Source: Pseudonocardia alaniniphila
GTDB taxonomy: Bacteria > Actinomycetota > Actinomycetes > Mycobacteriales > Pseudonocardiaceae
Reading direction: 5' to 3'
Assembly: GCF_022524485.1 (NCBI RefSeq)
Contig: NZ_JAKXMK010000003.1
Coordinates: forward strand, 62,001 to 126,000
Length of the DNA: 64,000 nt
Shown: one piece after another, positions 7,890-15,876 of the stretch
Position numbering within the stretch: the stretch's first letter is position 1
Layout of the letters: each line of letters begins with the position of its first letter
The notes under the pieces: model-generated
Told to the model about the DNA's origin: nothing
The model's database searches: none
What the model saw: only the letters and a program-made list of their open reading frames with translations
Translations under genes and position numbers: made by a program

Positions 7890-8869
7890 CCGACGTCGTG
7901 ACGACGCTCCGGGAGCGCACCCGTCCGGGACGCGGGACGGCCACCGCCGGCCCGCGCCCCCGACGCTCCCGCCACACCGGGGCCCGGGCTGCCCGGCCCT
8001 GGCTGCTGCTCGCGCCCGCTCTGCTCGTGATGGGCGGGCTGCTGCTCTACCCGCTGGTGCAGGTCGTGGTGATCTCGCTGCAGGACTTCGGCCTGCGGCA
8101 GCTCGTGTCCGGCCGCACCAGCTGGGTGGGCTTCGACAACTACGTCGAGCTACTCGGCGACGGCGACCTGTGGCGCACGGTCCTGCCCAACACGGTCGTG
8201 TTCGCGGTGGTGGCGGTGGCGCTGACGGTGGTGGTCGGCACCCTCGTGGCGCTGCTGCTTGCGCGGCTGCGCCCGTTCACCCGTGGCGTCGTCACCACGG
8301 CGATCATGCTGGCCTGGGCCGTGCCAGCCGTCACCGGAACCTACGTCTGGGTCTTCCTGTTCACCCCGGGCGACGGGCTCGCGGTGCAGGTCCTCGACGC
8401 ACTCGGCCTGGCCGACGCCGCCACCACCAACCCGTTCGCCTCCCGCTTCTCCTTCTACACGGTGGCCGCCCTCAACGTCGTGCACCACGGCTTCCCGTTC
8501 GTAGCGCTCACCGTGCTGGCCGGGCTGCTCACCGTGCCGCAGGAGGTGACCGAGGCCGCGATCGTGGACGGCGCCGGCGCGTGGCGGCGCTTCTGGTCGG
8601 TCACCTTCCCGATGCTGCGGCCGGTGTTCGCCGTGGTGACGGTGCTGTCGACGATCTGGGACTTCAAGGTGTTCACCCAGATCTACCTGATGCCCGGCGG
8701 CGACGGCGTCAACCGCGACGTGCTGAACCTCGGCACGTGGTCCTACGTCGAGTCGTTCGCACAGAACCGCTACGGGCTCGGCGCGGCGATCGCCGTGGTG
8801 CTCACCGCGCTGCTGCTGATCATCACCGTGGGCTATCTGCGGCTGCTGTTCCGTGAGGAGGAGCTGTGA
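7886..8869 (+). CDS. Sugar ABC transporter permease, MalF-type
   Basis: This integral membrane protein of 327 aa has a basic N-terminal tail and six predicted membrane segments, beginning with WLLLAPALLVMGGLLLYPL. The EAA loop (EVTEAAIVDGAGAWRRFWSVTFPMLRP, approximately residues 222-248) is canonical for carbohydrate permeases and should contact an unlinked ATPase. The GTG start at 7886 overlaps the stop of the binding-protein gene (GTGA), with GGCGGAG just upstream. Its own stop overlaps the next permease. Confidence 0.92.
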   Translation: MTDVVTTLRERTRPGRGTATAGPRPRRSRHTGARAARPWLLLAPALLVMGGLLLYPLVQVVVISLQDFGLRQLVSGRTSWVGFDNYVELLGDGDLWRTVLPNTVVFAVVAVALTVVVGTLVALLLARLRPFTRGVVTTAIMLAWAVPAVTGTYVWVFLFTPGDGLAVQVLDALGLADAATTNPFASRFSFYTVAALNVVHHGFPFVALTVLAGLLTVPQEVTEAAIVDGAGAWRRFWSVTFPMLRPVFAVVTVLSTIWDFKVFTQIYLMPGGDGVNRDVLNLGTWSYVESFAQNRYGLGAAIAVVLTALLLIITVGYLRLLFREEEL

Positions 8870-9696
8870 CGGGTCATGCCTCGCCGACGAGACGCGCACT
8901 GCGCGGGCTCGGGGTGGCCGCGGTGCTCGTCTTCACGCTCTTCCCGGTCTGGCTCATGGTCGCAACGGCGCTCAACGGGCGGGCGAACGCGGGGTCGCGT
9001 TCACTGTGGCCGCAGGAGTGGACGCTCGAGAACTTCACGTTCGTGATCGGTGAGGGCGGCTTCGGCCGGTATCTCATGAACTCGCTGCTCGTGGGGCTCG
9101 GCACCGTGCTCGCCGGCGCCCTGCTCGCGCTGCTGGCGGCCGTTGCCGTCTCCCGGTTCCGCTTCCGGTTCCGCACATCGGTGCTGGTGATGATCCTGAT
9201 CATCCAGATGGTGCCGGTGGAGGCGCTGGTCATCCCGCTCTTCATCCAGGCACGGAGCCTCGGGGCGCTCGACACGCTGCTCGGGCTCGTCGTCGTCTAC
9301 CTCGCGTTCTCCCTGCCGTTCGCGATCTGGACGCTGCGCGGGTTCGTCGCCGCGGTGCCCGTGGAGCTGGAGGAAGCGGCCTACCTCGACGGGGCGTCGT
9401 GGGGCCGGATGTTCTGGTCCGTTCTGCTGCCGCTGGTGGCCCCGGGCCTCGTGGCCACCAGCGTGTTCTCCTTCATCACGGCGTGGAACGAGTTCATCTT
9501 CGCCCTGACGTTCATGGCCAACCAGGACAACTACACCGTCGCCGTCGGGCTGCGCCGCTTCTTCGGGCAGTACGGCACCGACTGGGGCGCGGTGATGGCG
9601 GCCTCCACGCTGATCACGGTTCCGGTCATGGTGTTCTTCGTGATCGCACAGAAGCGGCTGACCGACGGGCTCGTGGCCGGGGCGGTGAAGGGGTGA
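8866..9696 (+). CDS. Sugar ABC transporter permease, MalG-type
   Basis: This is the second carbohydrate permease, 276 aa, with six membrane segments. The EAA motif ELEEAAYLDGASWGRMFWSV and the final segment ending in KRLTDGLVAGAVKG are the standard MalG-family signature. GTG 8866 overlaps the previous stop, and GAGGAG lies directly upstream as ribosome binding site. The C-terminal codons overlap the hexosaminidase start by 4 nt, so uptake and hydrolysis genes are stoichiometrically coupled. Confidence 0.92.
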   Translation: MTGHASPTRRALRGLGVAAVLVFTLFPVWLMVATALNGRANAGSRSLWPQEWTLENFTFVIGEGGFGRYLMNSLLVGLGTVLAGALLALLAAVAVSRFRFRFRTSVLVMILIIQMVPVEALVIPLFIQARSLGALDTLLGLVVVYLAFSLPFAIWTLRGFVAAVPVELEEAAYLDGASWGRMFWSVLLPLVAPGLVATSVFSFITAWNEFIFALTFMANQDNYTVAVGLRRFFGQYGTDWGAVMAASTLITVPVMVFFVIAQKRLTDGLVAGAVKG

Positions 9697-11111
9697 CCCC
9701 CGACGCGGCCGGCGCGGACGGGCGGCTGGTCGACGCCGTGCTGCTGCCCGGATTCAGCGGCGAGACGGTGCCCGACTGGCTCGCGCGAGCCGTCGACGGC
9801 GGGCTCGCGGGTGTGTGCGTCTTCGCCTCGAACGTCGGACCGGCGTTCACCGAGCTCACCGCCGCTCTGCACGACCGGCGCGCCGGGATGCTCATCGCGT
9901 CCGACGAGGAGGGCGGGGCCGTCACCCGGCTCGAGCACCTCGGCGGTTCGTCCTGGCCGGGCGCCGTCGCGCTGGGCCGCCTCGACGACGTCGGCGTGAC
10001 GGAGGCGGTCGCCGCGGCGATGGGGCGTCAGTGCCGGGCGGCGGGCGTGGACATCGCACTCGCGCCGGTGGTCGACGTCAACGCCGAGCCGGAGAACCCG
10101 GTGATCGGCATCCGGTCCTTCGGAGCCACCCCGGACCTCGTGGCACGGCACACCGGGGCGTTCGTGCGGGGGCTGCAGGGCGCCGGCACGGCGGCCACGG
10201 CGAAGCACTTTCCCGGCCACGGCTCCACAACCGTCGACTCGCACCGGGCGCTCCCCGTGGTCGACGCCGACCTGGCGACGCTGCGGTCGCGCGACCTGCC
10301 CCCGTTCGCAGCGGCCGTCGAGGCCGGGGTGCGCTGCGTGCTCACTGCACATGTGCTCTTCCCGGCCCTGGACGACCGACCGGCCACGATGAGCGCGGCA
10401 TTGCTCGGGCTGCTGCGCCGCGAACTCGGTTTCGACGGCGTGGTGATCAGCGACGCCGTCGACATGGAGGCGATCGCCGGCACCGTCGGACGCGGGCCGG
10501 GTGCGGTCGCCGCGGTGGCGGCGGGCGTCGACCTCGTGTGCATCGGCAACCCCGCCAACGGCTACGACGACGAAGCCGTCTACCTCGAGGTACGCCACGC
10601 CCTGCTCACCGCGCTGGCCGACGGCACGCTCACCCGCCACCGCCTCGCCGATGCCGGGCGGCGGGTGGCGCAGCTGGCGGAGTGGGTGCGCGGGGCGGCG
10701 GTCTCGGCGGACGGACCCGCCGACGGCCTCGGCAGGCAGATCGTCCGGCGCGTCGTGGAGGTGCGCGGGGACGTGCGGGTCGGGGCGGCCCCGTATCTGC
10801 TCGATCTCACGGGTCCGGCGAACGTGGCGGCCGGGCGGCGCCGGGAGCCGTGGCTGGCTGCGGCTTTGCGCCGACACGACCCGGGGACCACCGCGGGCGG
10901 GCGGGACCTTCCCGAAGCCGGGAGGCCACTCGTCGCCGTCGTCGCCGGCCCGTCGGCGACGCTGGACGCCGTGCGCGACGCCCGGCCCGACGCGGTGGTC
11001 GTCCATGTCGGGATGCCGGACCGCTGGCGACCCCCGGCCCCATCCGTGACGGTGTGGGGCGACGGGCGCGCGCAGGCCGATGTCGCTGCAGAACTGCTGA
11101 TGGGAAGGTGA
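9693..11111 (+). CDS. Glycoside hydrolase family 3, NagZ-like (cytoplasmic)
   Basis: This is a 472-aa family 3 glycosidase resembling beta-N-acetylhexosaminidases. Visible motifs are the substrate loop KHFPGHGSTTVDSH, whose His/Asp pair is the acid/base dyad in NagZ enzymes, and GVVISDAVDMEAI, which contains the nucleophilic Asp. No signal peptide is present, so it acts in the cytoplasm on imported sugar. A C-terminal tail of about 130 residues extends beyond the TIM barrel and may form a second lobe. GTG 9693 overlaps the permease stop (GTGA). The likely substrate is chitobiose, GlcNAc-anhydroMurNAc or a similar disaccharide taken up by this operon. Confidence 0.85.
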   Translation: MTPDAAGADGRLVDAVLLPGFSGETVPDWLARAVDGGLAGVCVFASNVGPAFTELTAALHDRRAGMLIASDEEGGAVTRLEHLGGSSWPGAVALGRLDDVGVTEAVAAAMGRQCRAAGVDIALAPVVDVNAEPENPVIGIRSFGATPDLVARHTGAFVRGLQGAGTAATAKHFPGHGSTTVDSHRALPVVDADLATLRSRDLPPFAAAVEAGVRCVLTAHVLFPALDDRPATMSAALLGLLRRELGFDGVVISDAVDMEAIAGTVGRGPGAVAAVAAGVDLVCIGNPANGYDDEAVYLEVRHALLTALADGTLTRHRLADAGRRVAQLAEWVRGAAVSADGPADGLGRQIVRRVVEVRGDVRVGAAPYLLDLTGPANVAAGRRREPWLAAALRRHDPGTTAGGRDLPEAGRPLVAVVAGPSATLDAVRDARPDAVVVHVGMPDRWRPPAPSVTVWGDGRAQADVAAELLMGR

Positions 11112-11147
11112 GGAGAGCAGGGGTGACCGGCAGGATTTTCGTGCGGT

Positions 11148-11176
11148 TTCCCAGACACTCCTCAGGCAGTTCCCAG
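11148..11176 (+). promoter_or_regulatory. Three 11-bp-phased direct repeats before htrA
   Basis: TTCCCAG (11148-11154), TCCTCAG (11159-11165) and TTCCCAG (11170-11176) are spaced exactly 11 bp apart, ending 23 nt before the ATG of the HtrA-like protease. Two 8-bp direct repeats with a 3-bp gap are the layout of the mycobacterial MprA box, which controls the HtrA homologue pepD. An OmpR-family response regulator responding to envelope stress is the likely binder. Confidence 0.5.
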
Positions 11177-11199
11177 GTTCCGGGCGCATCGTCGTTCTC

Positions 11200-12726
11200 A
11201 TGAGCGACGAGCAGAGGGAGCAGGGCCGGGACGCGAGCGCCTCGACCGATGGCCCCCGCACCGACCAGCACCCCGCGCAGTCGTACGCGCCCGGTCCGGA
11301 GAACACCGTACCTGCCATGGGCCCGAGCCCCGCGGGAGCGAGCGGAATGGGATCGAACTACGCGGGCGCGGGGCAGCCGGCGGGCAACCCGTATCAGCAC
11401 TCCACGGCCGCATACCCGCCGCCGACCGGTGGCTTCCCGTACGGACCGCCGCCGCCCACGCCGGGACACCAGCCGCGCAAGCCGCGCGCGATGGTCGGCA
11501 TCGTCGCGGCCGCGCTGATCGCCGGACTCGTCGGTGGCGGGGCCGCCTTCGGCGGGGCCTACGCCCTGACGGGCAACCAGCCGGTCAACACCGTCCTCAC
11601 CTCCTCCCCCGCCAGCCCCGCGTCCACCAACGCCACACCGGGCACGGTGGCGGCGGCCGCCCAGAAGGCCATGCCCAGCACGGTCGACATCCGCGTCGAG
11701 CTTCCTCAGGGTTCGGCCGAGGGCAGCGGCGTGATCCTCACCGCCGACGGCGACGTGCTCACGAACAACCACGTCGTGGCGGGCTCCACCGGGCAGATCG
11801 TCGTGACGCTCGCCGACGGCAGCCAGCACAACGCCACGGTGGTCGGCACCGCGCCGAGCTACGACCTCGCCGTGATCAAGCTGCAGGGCGTCTCCGGTCT
11901 CACGCCGGCCACGCTGGGCCAGAGTTCGAGCCTGCAGGTGGGCCAGCAGGTCGTCGCGATCGGGTCGCCGCAGGGCCTGACCGGCACCGTCACCACCGGC
12001 ATCGTCAGCGCCTTCAACCGCACCGTCCAGGTTCAGGGCGAGAACGGCACCGGCGTCGTCTACAACGGCCTACAGACCGACGCCCCGATCAACCCGGGCA
12101 ACTCCGGCGGCCCGCTCGTGAACCTCGACGGCCAGGTCATCGGCATCAACTCCGCCATCGCGACCGGCGGCGGGCAGAGCGAGGGCAGCGTCGGCCTGGG
12201 CTTCGCGATCCCGGTCGACCAGGCCAAGCGCGTGGCGCAGGAGCTCATCAACACCGGCACGGCGACCAAGCCGGTGCTCGGCGTGCAGGGCAACGCGTCG
12301 GCCACGGCGTCGGACGCCAGCGGGGGCGCACCGATCGCCGCCGTGCAGGCCGACTCACCGGCCGCACAGGCAGGGCTCGCCGCCGGCGACGTCGTCACCA
12401 AGGTCGGCAACGCCCAGGTCCAGGACTTCGCCGACCTCATCGCCCGGATCGGCTCCTACGCCCCCGGCCAGCAGGTGCCCCTCACGATCTCCAACGGCAG
12501 CGGCAACACCCGCACCGTCAACGTGACTCTGGGCAGCCAGCCCGACAAGAGCCCCACCACCGCCGGCGGGCAGAACGAGGGCGGCAACCAGAACCCCTTC
12601 GGCGGCCAGAACCCCTTCGGCGGCCAGAACCCCTTCGGCGGCAACCCCTTCGGCGGCAACGGCGGCGGGAACGGCAACGGCGGCGGCGGCAACGGCGGGG
12701 GTAACGACAACCCCTTCGGCAACTGA
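11200..12726 (+). CDS. HtrA-like serine protease with PDZ domain (membrane-anchored)
   Basis: This 508-aa envelope quality-control protease has a Pro/Gly-rich cytoplasmic N-terminus (1-92), a single membrane anchor (MVGIVAAALIAGLVGGGAAF, about 98-117), a trypsin-like domain (about 150-340) and a PDZ domain (about 350-440). The catalytic triad is visible: His in NNHVV, Asp in SYDLAV, Ser in NPGNSGGPL. The PDZ carries the GVDV-like element and AGLAAGDVVTKV. The C-terminus ends in an unusual Asn/Gly/Phe-rich tail made of QNPFGG repeats. The gene stands alone between a repeat-rich promoter and a long palindromic terminator. Confidence 0.93.
   Translation: MSDEQREQGRDASASTDGPRTDQHPAQSYAPGPENTVPAMGPSPAGASGMGSNYAGAGQPAGNPYQHSTAAYPPPTGGFPYGPPPPTPGHQPRKPRAMVGIVAAALIAGLVGGGAAFGGAYALTGNQPVNTVLTSSPASPASTNATPGTVAAAAQKAMPSTVDIRVELPQGSAEGSGVILTADGDVLTNNHVVAGSTGQIVVTLADGSQHNATVVGTAPSYDLAVIKLQGVSGLTPATLGQSSSLQVGQQVVAIGSPQGLTGTVTTGIVSAFNRTVQVQGENGTGVVYNGLQTDAPINPGNSGGPLVNLDGQVIGINSAIATGGGQSEGSVGLGFAIPVDQAKRVAQELINTGTATKPVLGVQGNASATASDASGGAPIAAVQADSPAAQAGLAAGDVVTKVGNAQVQDFADLIARIGSYAPGQQVPLTISNGSGNTRTVNVTLGSQPDKSPTTAGGQNEGGNQNPFGGQNPFGGQNPFGGNPFGGNGGGNGNGGGGNGGGNDNPFGN
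12589..12657 (+). repeat. 18-bp tandem repeat encoding QNPFGG in the HtrA tail
   Basis: The unit beginning at 12589 is repeated identically at 12607 and 12625, followed by a 15-bp partial copy. Each unit encodes Gln-Asn-Pro-Phe-Gly-Gly. Copy number could vary by slippage without breaking the frame. Confidence 0.9.
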
Positions 12727-12732
12727 CCGGCG

Positions 12733-12798
12733 CACCCCACACACGGCGACGCCACCTTCACGCAGCTGCGTGGAGGTGGCGTCGCCGTGTGTGGGGTG
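12733..12798. terminator. 66-nt palindromic bidirectional terminator
   Basis: The intergenic sequence is a palindrome over its full 66 nt, centred at 12765/12766. The only imperfection is T12758 opposite G12773, a wobble pair on the plus-strand RNA. It fills the gap between the convergent HtrA and CoA-transferase genes and would fold into a hairpin of about 33 bp in either transcript. Confidence 0.85.
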
Positions 12799-13956
12799 TC
12801 AGGAGTCGCCGAGCAGCCAGTCGCGGATCTCGGCCCCGTGTTCGCCGAGCGCGGGTGGCGGCAGGCGGTAGGACGGTGGGGTGGCGGAGTACGTCACCGG
12901 GTTGCGGACGCTCGGCACGCCTCCGGGTGCGACCACGGGGTCGAGTCCGAGCCGCTCGGCAAGCGCCAGCCCGTCGTCGATGGTGTTGATCGGGCCACAC
13001 GGCACCCCGGCAGGCGCGAGGATGTCGAACCACTCCTGCGCCGACTTGGTGGCGAGGCGGGCCAGCAGCAACGGACGTAGCTCGTCGCGGTGGGCGTTGC
13101 GCTCCCCCATCGACCCGAAGCGGGGGTCCTCGAGCAGCTCGGGTGCACCGATCGCGATCGCGAGCCTGCGGAACTGACCGTCGTTCGCCGCGATGACGAT
13201 CAGCTCCCCGTCGCCGGTGGGAAGCGGCTCGTAGGGGAACAGGCTCAGGTGGGCGTTGCCGAGCCGTCCGGGCACGACGTCGCCGGTCAGCACGGCCGAC
13301 GTCTGGTTGACCAGCCCCGACAGCGCGGCGGAGAGCAGGTTCGTCTCCAGCTTCTGCCCCTCGCCGGTGCGCTCGCGGTGTTGCAGCGCGGCGAGGATCG
13401 CGACGGCTGCGTGCAGCCCTGTGATCACGTCGAACACGGCCACGCCGGCGCGGTAGGGCGGACCGTCGGCAGCTCCCGTGAGACTCATCAGCCCGGACGT
13501 GGCCTGCACGAGCAGGTCGTAGCCCGGCAGCGCGGCCCCGGCAGCGGTGCCGAAGCCGGAGATCGAGCAGTAGATGATCCGCGGGTTCCCCGCCGCCACG
13601 GTCTCGTGGTCGAGCCCGAACCGCGCCAGACCGCCCGGTTTGAAGTTCTCGATCATCACGTCGGCGCGCGCGGCGAGCCGCTGTGCCACGTCGATGTCGG
13701 CAGGGTCGGCGAGGTCGAGCACGATGGAGCGCTTGCCCCGGTTGATCGCCAGGTAGTAGGTGGCCGTGCCGTCCGCCGACCTGGGTGGCACCCACGTCCG
13801 CGTGTCGTCGCCCGTGCCGGGGCCCTCCACCTTGATCACCGTGGCACCGAGGTCGGCGAGCAGCATCGTGGCGTAGGGCCCGGCGAGAATGCGGGAGAAG
13901 TCGGCGACGACCACGCCGGCCAGGGGTCCGGTTGCCGGGTGGTCCTCATCGAGCAC
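12799..13956 (-). CDS. CaiB/BaiF-family (family III) CoA-transferase
   Basis: This 385-aa cytoplasmic enzyme moves coenzyme A between carboxylic acids. The N-terminus GVVVADFSRILAGPYATMLLADLGATVIKVE is the family hallmark, including the Asp region near the start. A catalytic Asp is expected in the GYDLLVQATSGLMSLTG segment typical of this family. The start is GTG 13954-13956. It ends a minus-strand run behind the F420-type oxidoreductase and MFS genes, with a 39-nt gap, so it may share their transcript. The acyl substrate is not predictable from sequence. Confidence 0.9.
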   Translation of the reverse strand: MLDEDHPATGPLAGVVVADFSRILAGPYATMLLADLGATVIKVEGPGTGDDTRTWVPPRSADGTATYYLAINRGKRSIVLDLADPADIDVAQRLAARADVMIENFKPGGLARFGLDHETVAAGNPRIIYCSISGFGTAAGAALPGYDLLVQATSGLMSLTGAADGPPYRAGVAVFDVITGLHAAVAILAALQHRERTGEGQKLETNLLSAALSGLVNQTSAVLTGDVVPGRLGNAHLSLFPYEPLPTGDGELIVIAANDGQFRRLAIAIGAPELLEDPRFGSMGERNAHRDELRPLLLARLATKSAQEWFDILAPAGVPCGPINTIDDGLALAERLGLDPVVAPGGVPSVRNPVTYSATPPSYRLPPPALGEHGAEIRDWLLGDS

Positions 13957-13995
13957 GCACCGACCCTATGCCAGCCACGCGGCGTGCCCTCGCCG

Positions 13996-14385
13996 TCACA
14001 CCGAGAAGCCGGTGACCTTGCGCGGTGTCACGCGGACGATCAGCCGGCGCACGGTGTCGGGCTCGGCAGGCGGGTCCTCACCGAGGTACTTCTGCGAGAG
14101 CCTGCGTGGCAGCGCCTTCCCCGGATCCTCGACGAGCTCCGCTGTGCCTGCGATGTCGATGGACCGGTAGGGGTTCGCGGTGTCGAAGACGGTGAGGCTG
14201 ATCCGCGGGTCGCGGGCGAGGTTGCGTGCCTTCCGGCGCGCCGCCGTGACGGAGAACAGCACGGTGTCGCCGTCCCTCATGATCCAGACCACCGACGTGT
14301 GCGGATCGCCGTCCGCGTTCAGCGTCGCGACCGTGGCGAAGTTCCGGCCGTCCAGCAATGCGCGCGTCTCGTCGTCGAACGTCAT
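13996..14385 (-). CDS. PPOX-class F420-dependent oxidoreductase family protein
   Basis: This 129-aa protein has the split-barrel flavin fold. The pattern of FATVATLNADGDPHTSVVWIMRDGDTVLFSVTAARRKARNLARDP is characteristic of the Rv1155-like F420-binding group. Members reduce or bind small molecules with deazaflavin F420, and some have no known reaction. GAGG lies about 9 nt before the ATG at 14383-14385. It follows the MFS exporter by 10 nt, so it probably belongs to the MarR-controlled unit and may modify a compound that the exporter handles. Confidence 0.85.
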   Translation of the reverse strand: MTFDDETRALLDGRNFATVATLNADGDPHTSVVWIMRDGDTVLFSVTAARRKARNLARDPRISLTVFDTANPYRSIDIAGTAELVEDPGKALPRRLSQKYLGEDPPAEPDTVRRLIVRVTPRKVTGFSV

Positions 14386-14395
14386 GGGAACGACC

Positions 14396-15802
14396 TCACT
14401 TCCTGTTCAGCACGGTCAGTGCGATCAGCGCGGAGACGGCCACGGAGGCCGCGGCGGCCGCGAAGGCCAAGTGGTAGCCGGCCGCGAGAGCCTCCTGCAG
14501 CGGCGCACCGGCGGCCGTCGCCCCGTCGGTACGGGCGGTGGCGAGCGCGGCCAGCGCCGCGATGCCGAGCGCACCGCCCACCTGCTGGCTGGTGTTGGCG
14601 AGCCCCGAGGCCAGCCCGGCGTCGGCGGGCGTGGCGTCGGACATCATCACGGTCGTCACGGCCGGGAGGCTGAGCCCGGCGCCGACACCGAGCACCAGCA
14701 TCGACGGCAGCACGTCCGTCACGTAGCTGCCGACCGGATCACGGGTCAGCAGCAGCAGGCCCGCGACGAGAAGCACCTCGCCGGTGAGCAGCACCGTGCG
14801 CGGCCCGAACCGCCCGATCAGCCGTCCCGACCAGGCGAGCGAGACCACCGCGATCGTCACCGGGATCGGCAGGATCGCCATGCCGGTCTGCGCCGGTGGG
14901 TAGCCGAGGGCGCGCTGCAGGTACAGCGTCGCCGTGAACTGGAAGCCGAGCATGCCGGCGACCATGAGCATCTGGACGAGGTTGCCGCCGGACACCGCGC
15001 GCGAACCGAAGATGCCGAGCCGCACGAGTGGCTCCGCGGCCACCCGCTGGCGGACGACGAACCCGGCGAGCAGGGCCGCTGCCAGCACGCCGAGCCCGAG
15101 CCGCATCCCGGACCCCGACTCGTCGACGATCGCGAACACCGCGAGCATCAGCCCGGCCGTGACGAGCGCACCCCCGAGCACGTCGGGCCGCGCGGCACCG
15201 CCGAGTGGGCGGTCCCGCTCGATGAGGCGCATCGACAGCAGCGCGGCGACCACCCCGATCGGGACGTTGACCAGGAAGATCCAGCGCCAGCCGACCGTCT
15301 CGGTGAGCACGCCACCGAGCAGCGTGCCGATCGACGCCCCGGCCGCGCCCACGAACGCGTACACGCCCATCGCCTTCGCCCGCTCCGCCGGCTCGGGAAA
15401 GAGCCCGACGATCATGCCGAGCACCACGGCCGACGCCATCGCCGCGGCCACCCCTTGCAGGAACCGGGCCGCGACGAGCATCCCGGCGCCGGTGGCGAGC
15501 CCGCAGAGCAGCGAGGCGAGGACGAAGAGCACGAGGCCGGAGACGAGCATCCGGCGCCTGCCCAGGAGGTCGCCGAGCTTGCCGGCGAGCAGGAGCAGCC
15601 CGCCCAGGGGAACGAGGTAGGCGTTGACGGTCCAGGCCAGGCCGGAGGCGGTGAAGCCCAGGTCGGCCTGGACCGCCGGAAGCGCCACGCTGACGATGGT
15701 GCCGTCGAGAATGATCATGAGCATGCCCGCGCACAGGACCGTGAGGGCGGCCCAGCGGGAGCGGGTCGTGCGTTCGGCGCGTTGCGTGCCGAGTGACGTC
15801 AT
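14396..15802 (-). CDS. MFS drug-efflux transporter, 14-segment DHA2 type
   Basis: This 468-aa inner-membrane proton antiporter has about 14 hydrophobic segments. The motif MLMIILDGTIVSVALPAV in segment 1 and the MFS motif A region (GKLGDLLGRRRMLVSG) place it in the EmrB/QacA drug:H+ antiporter group. The start ATG 15800-15802 has GGAGG about 8 nt upstream. That Shine-Dalgarno is inside an 8-bp stem-loop. A MarR-type gene lies just upstream on the same strand and an operator-like repeat fills the 74-nt gap, pointing to drug- or metabolite-induced expression. Confidence 0.93.
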   Translation of the reverse strand: MTSLGTQRAERTTRSRWAALTVLCAGMLMIILDGTIVSVALPAVQADLGFTASGLAWTVNAYLVPLGGLLLLAGKLGDLLGRRRMLVSGLVLFVLASLLCGLATGAGMLVAARFLQGVAAAMASAVVLGMIVGLFPEPAERAKAMGVYAFVGAAGASIGTLLGGVLTETVGWRWIFLVNVPIGVVAALLSMRLIERDRPLGGAARPDVLGGALVTAGLMLAVFAIVDESGSGMRLGLGVLAAALLAGFVVRQRVAAEPLVRLGIFGSRAVSGGNLVQMLMVAGMLGFQFTATLYLQRALGYPPAQTGMAILPIPVTIAVVSLAWSGRLIGRFGPRTVLLTGEVLLVAGLLLLTRDPVGSYVTDVLPSMLVLGVGAGLSLPAVTTVMMSDATPADAGLASGLANTSQQVGGALGIAALAALATARTDGATAAGAPLQEALAAGYHLAFAAAAASVAVSALIALTVLNRK

Positions 15803-15810
15803 GTCGGGAA

Positions 15811-15834
15811 CCTCCTGGATCGTGAACCAGGAGG
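15811..15834 (-). promoter_or_regulatory. Stem-loop containing the MFS ribosome binding site
   Basis: CCAGGAGG (15827-15834) and CCTCCTGG (15811-15818) are perfectly complementary around an 8-nt loop. In the minus-strand mRNA the proximal arm carries the AGGAGG Shine-Dalgarno, about 8 nt before the ATG. Folding would therefore hide the ribosome binding site. The same palindrome could alternatively be a protein-binding site. Confidence 0.6.
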
Positions 15835-15843
15835 GACCGTAAC

Positions 15844-15870
15844 AGATAGTTTTTTTCTAGACTATCTAGA
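15844..15870. promoter_or_regulatory. Candidate MarR operator
   Basis: AGATAGT (15844-15850) and ACTATCT (15861-15867) form an inverted repeat with a 10-bp gap. Two TCTAGA hexamers (15856-15861, 15865-15870) overlap it. This AT-rich island in a GC-rich genome sits between marR and the MFS gene, the usual position for a MarR dimer site. Confidence 0.55.
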
Positions 15871-15876
15871 TCGGCA

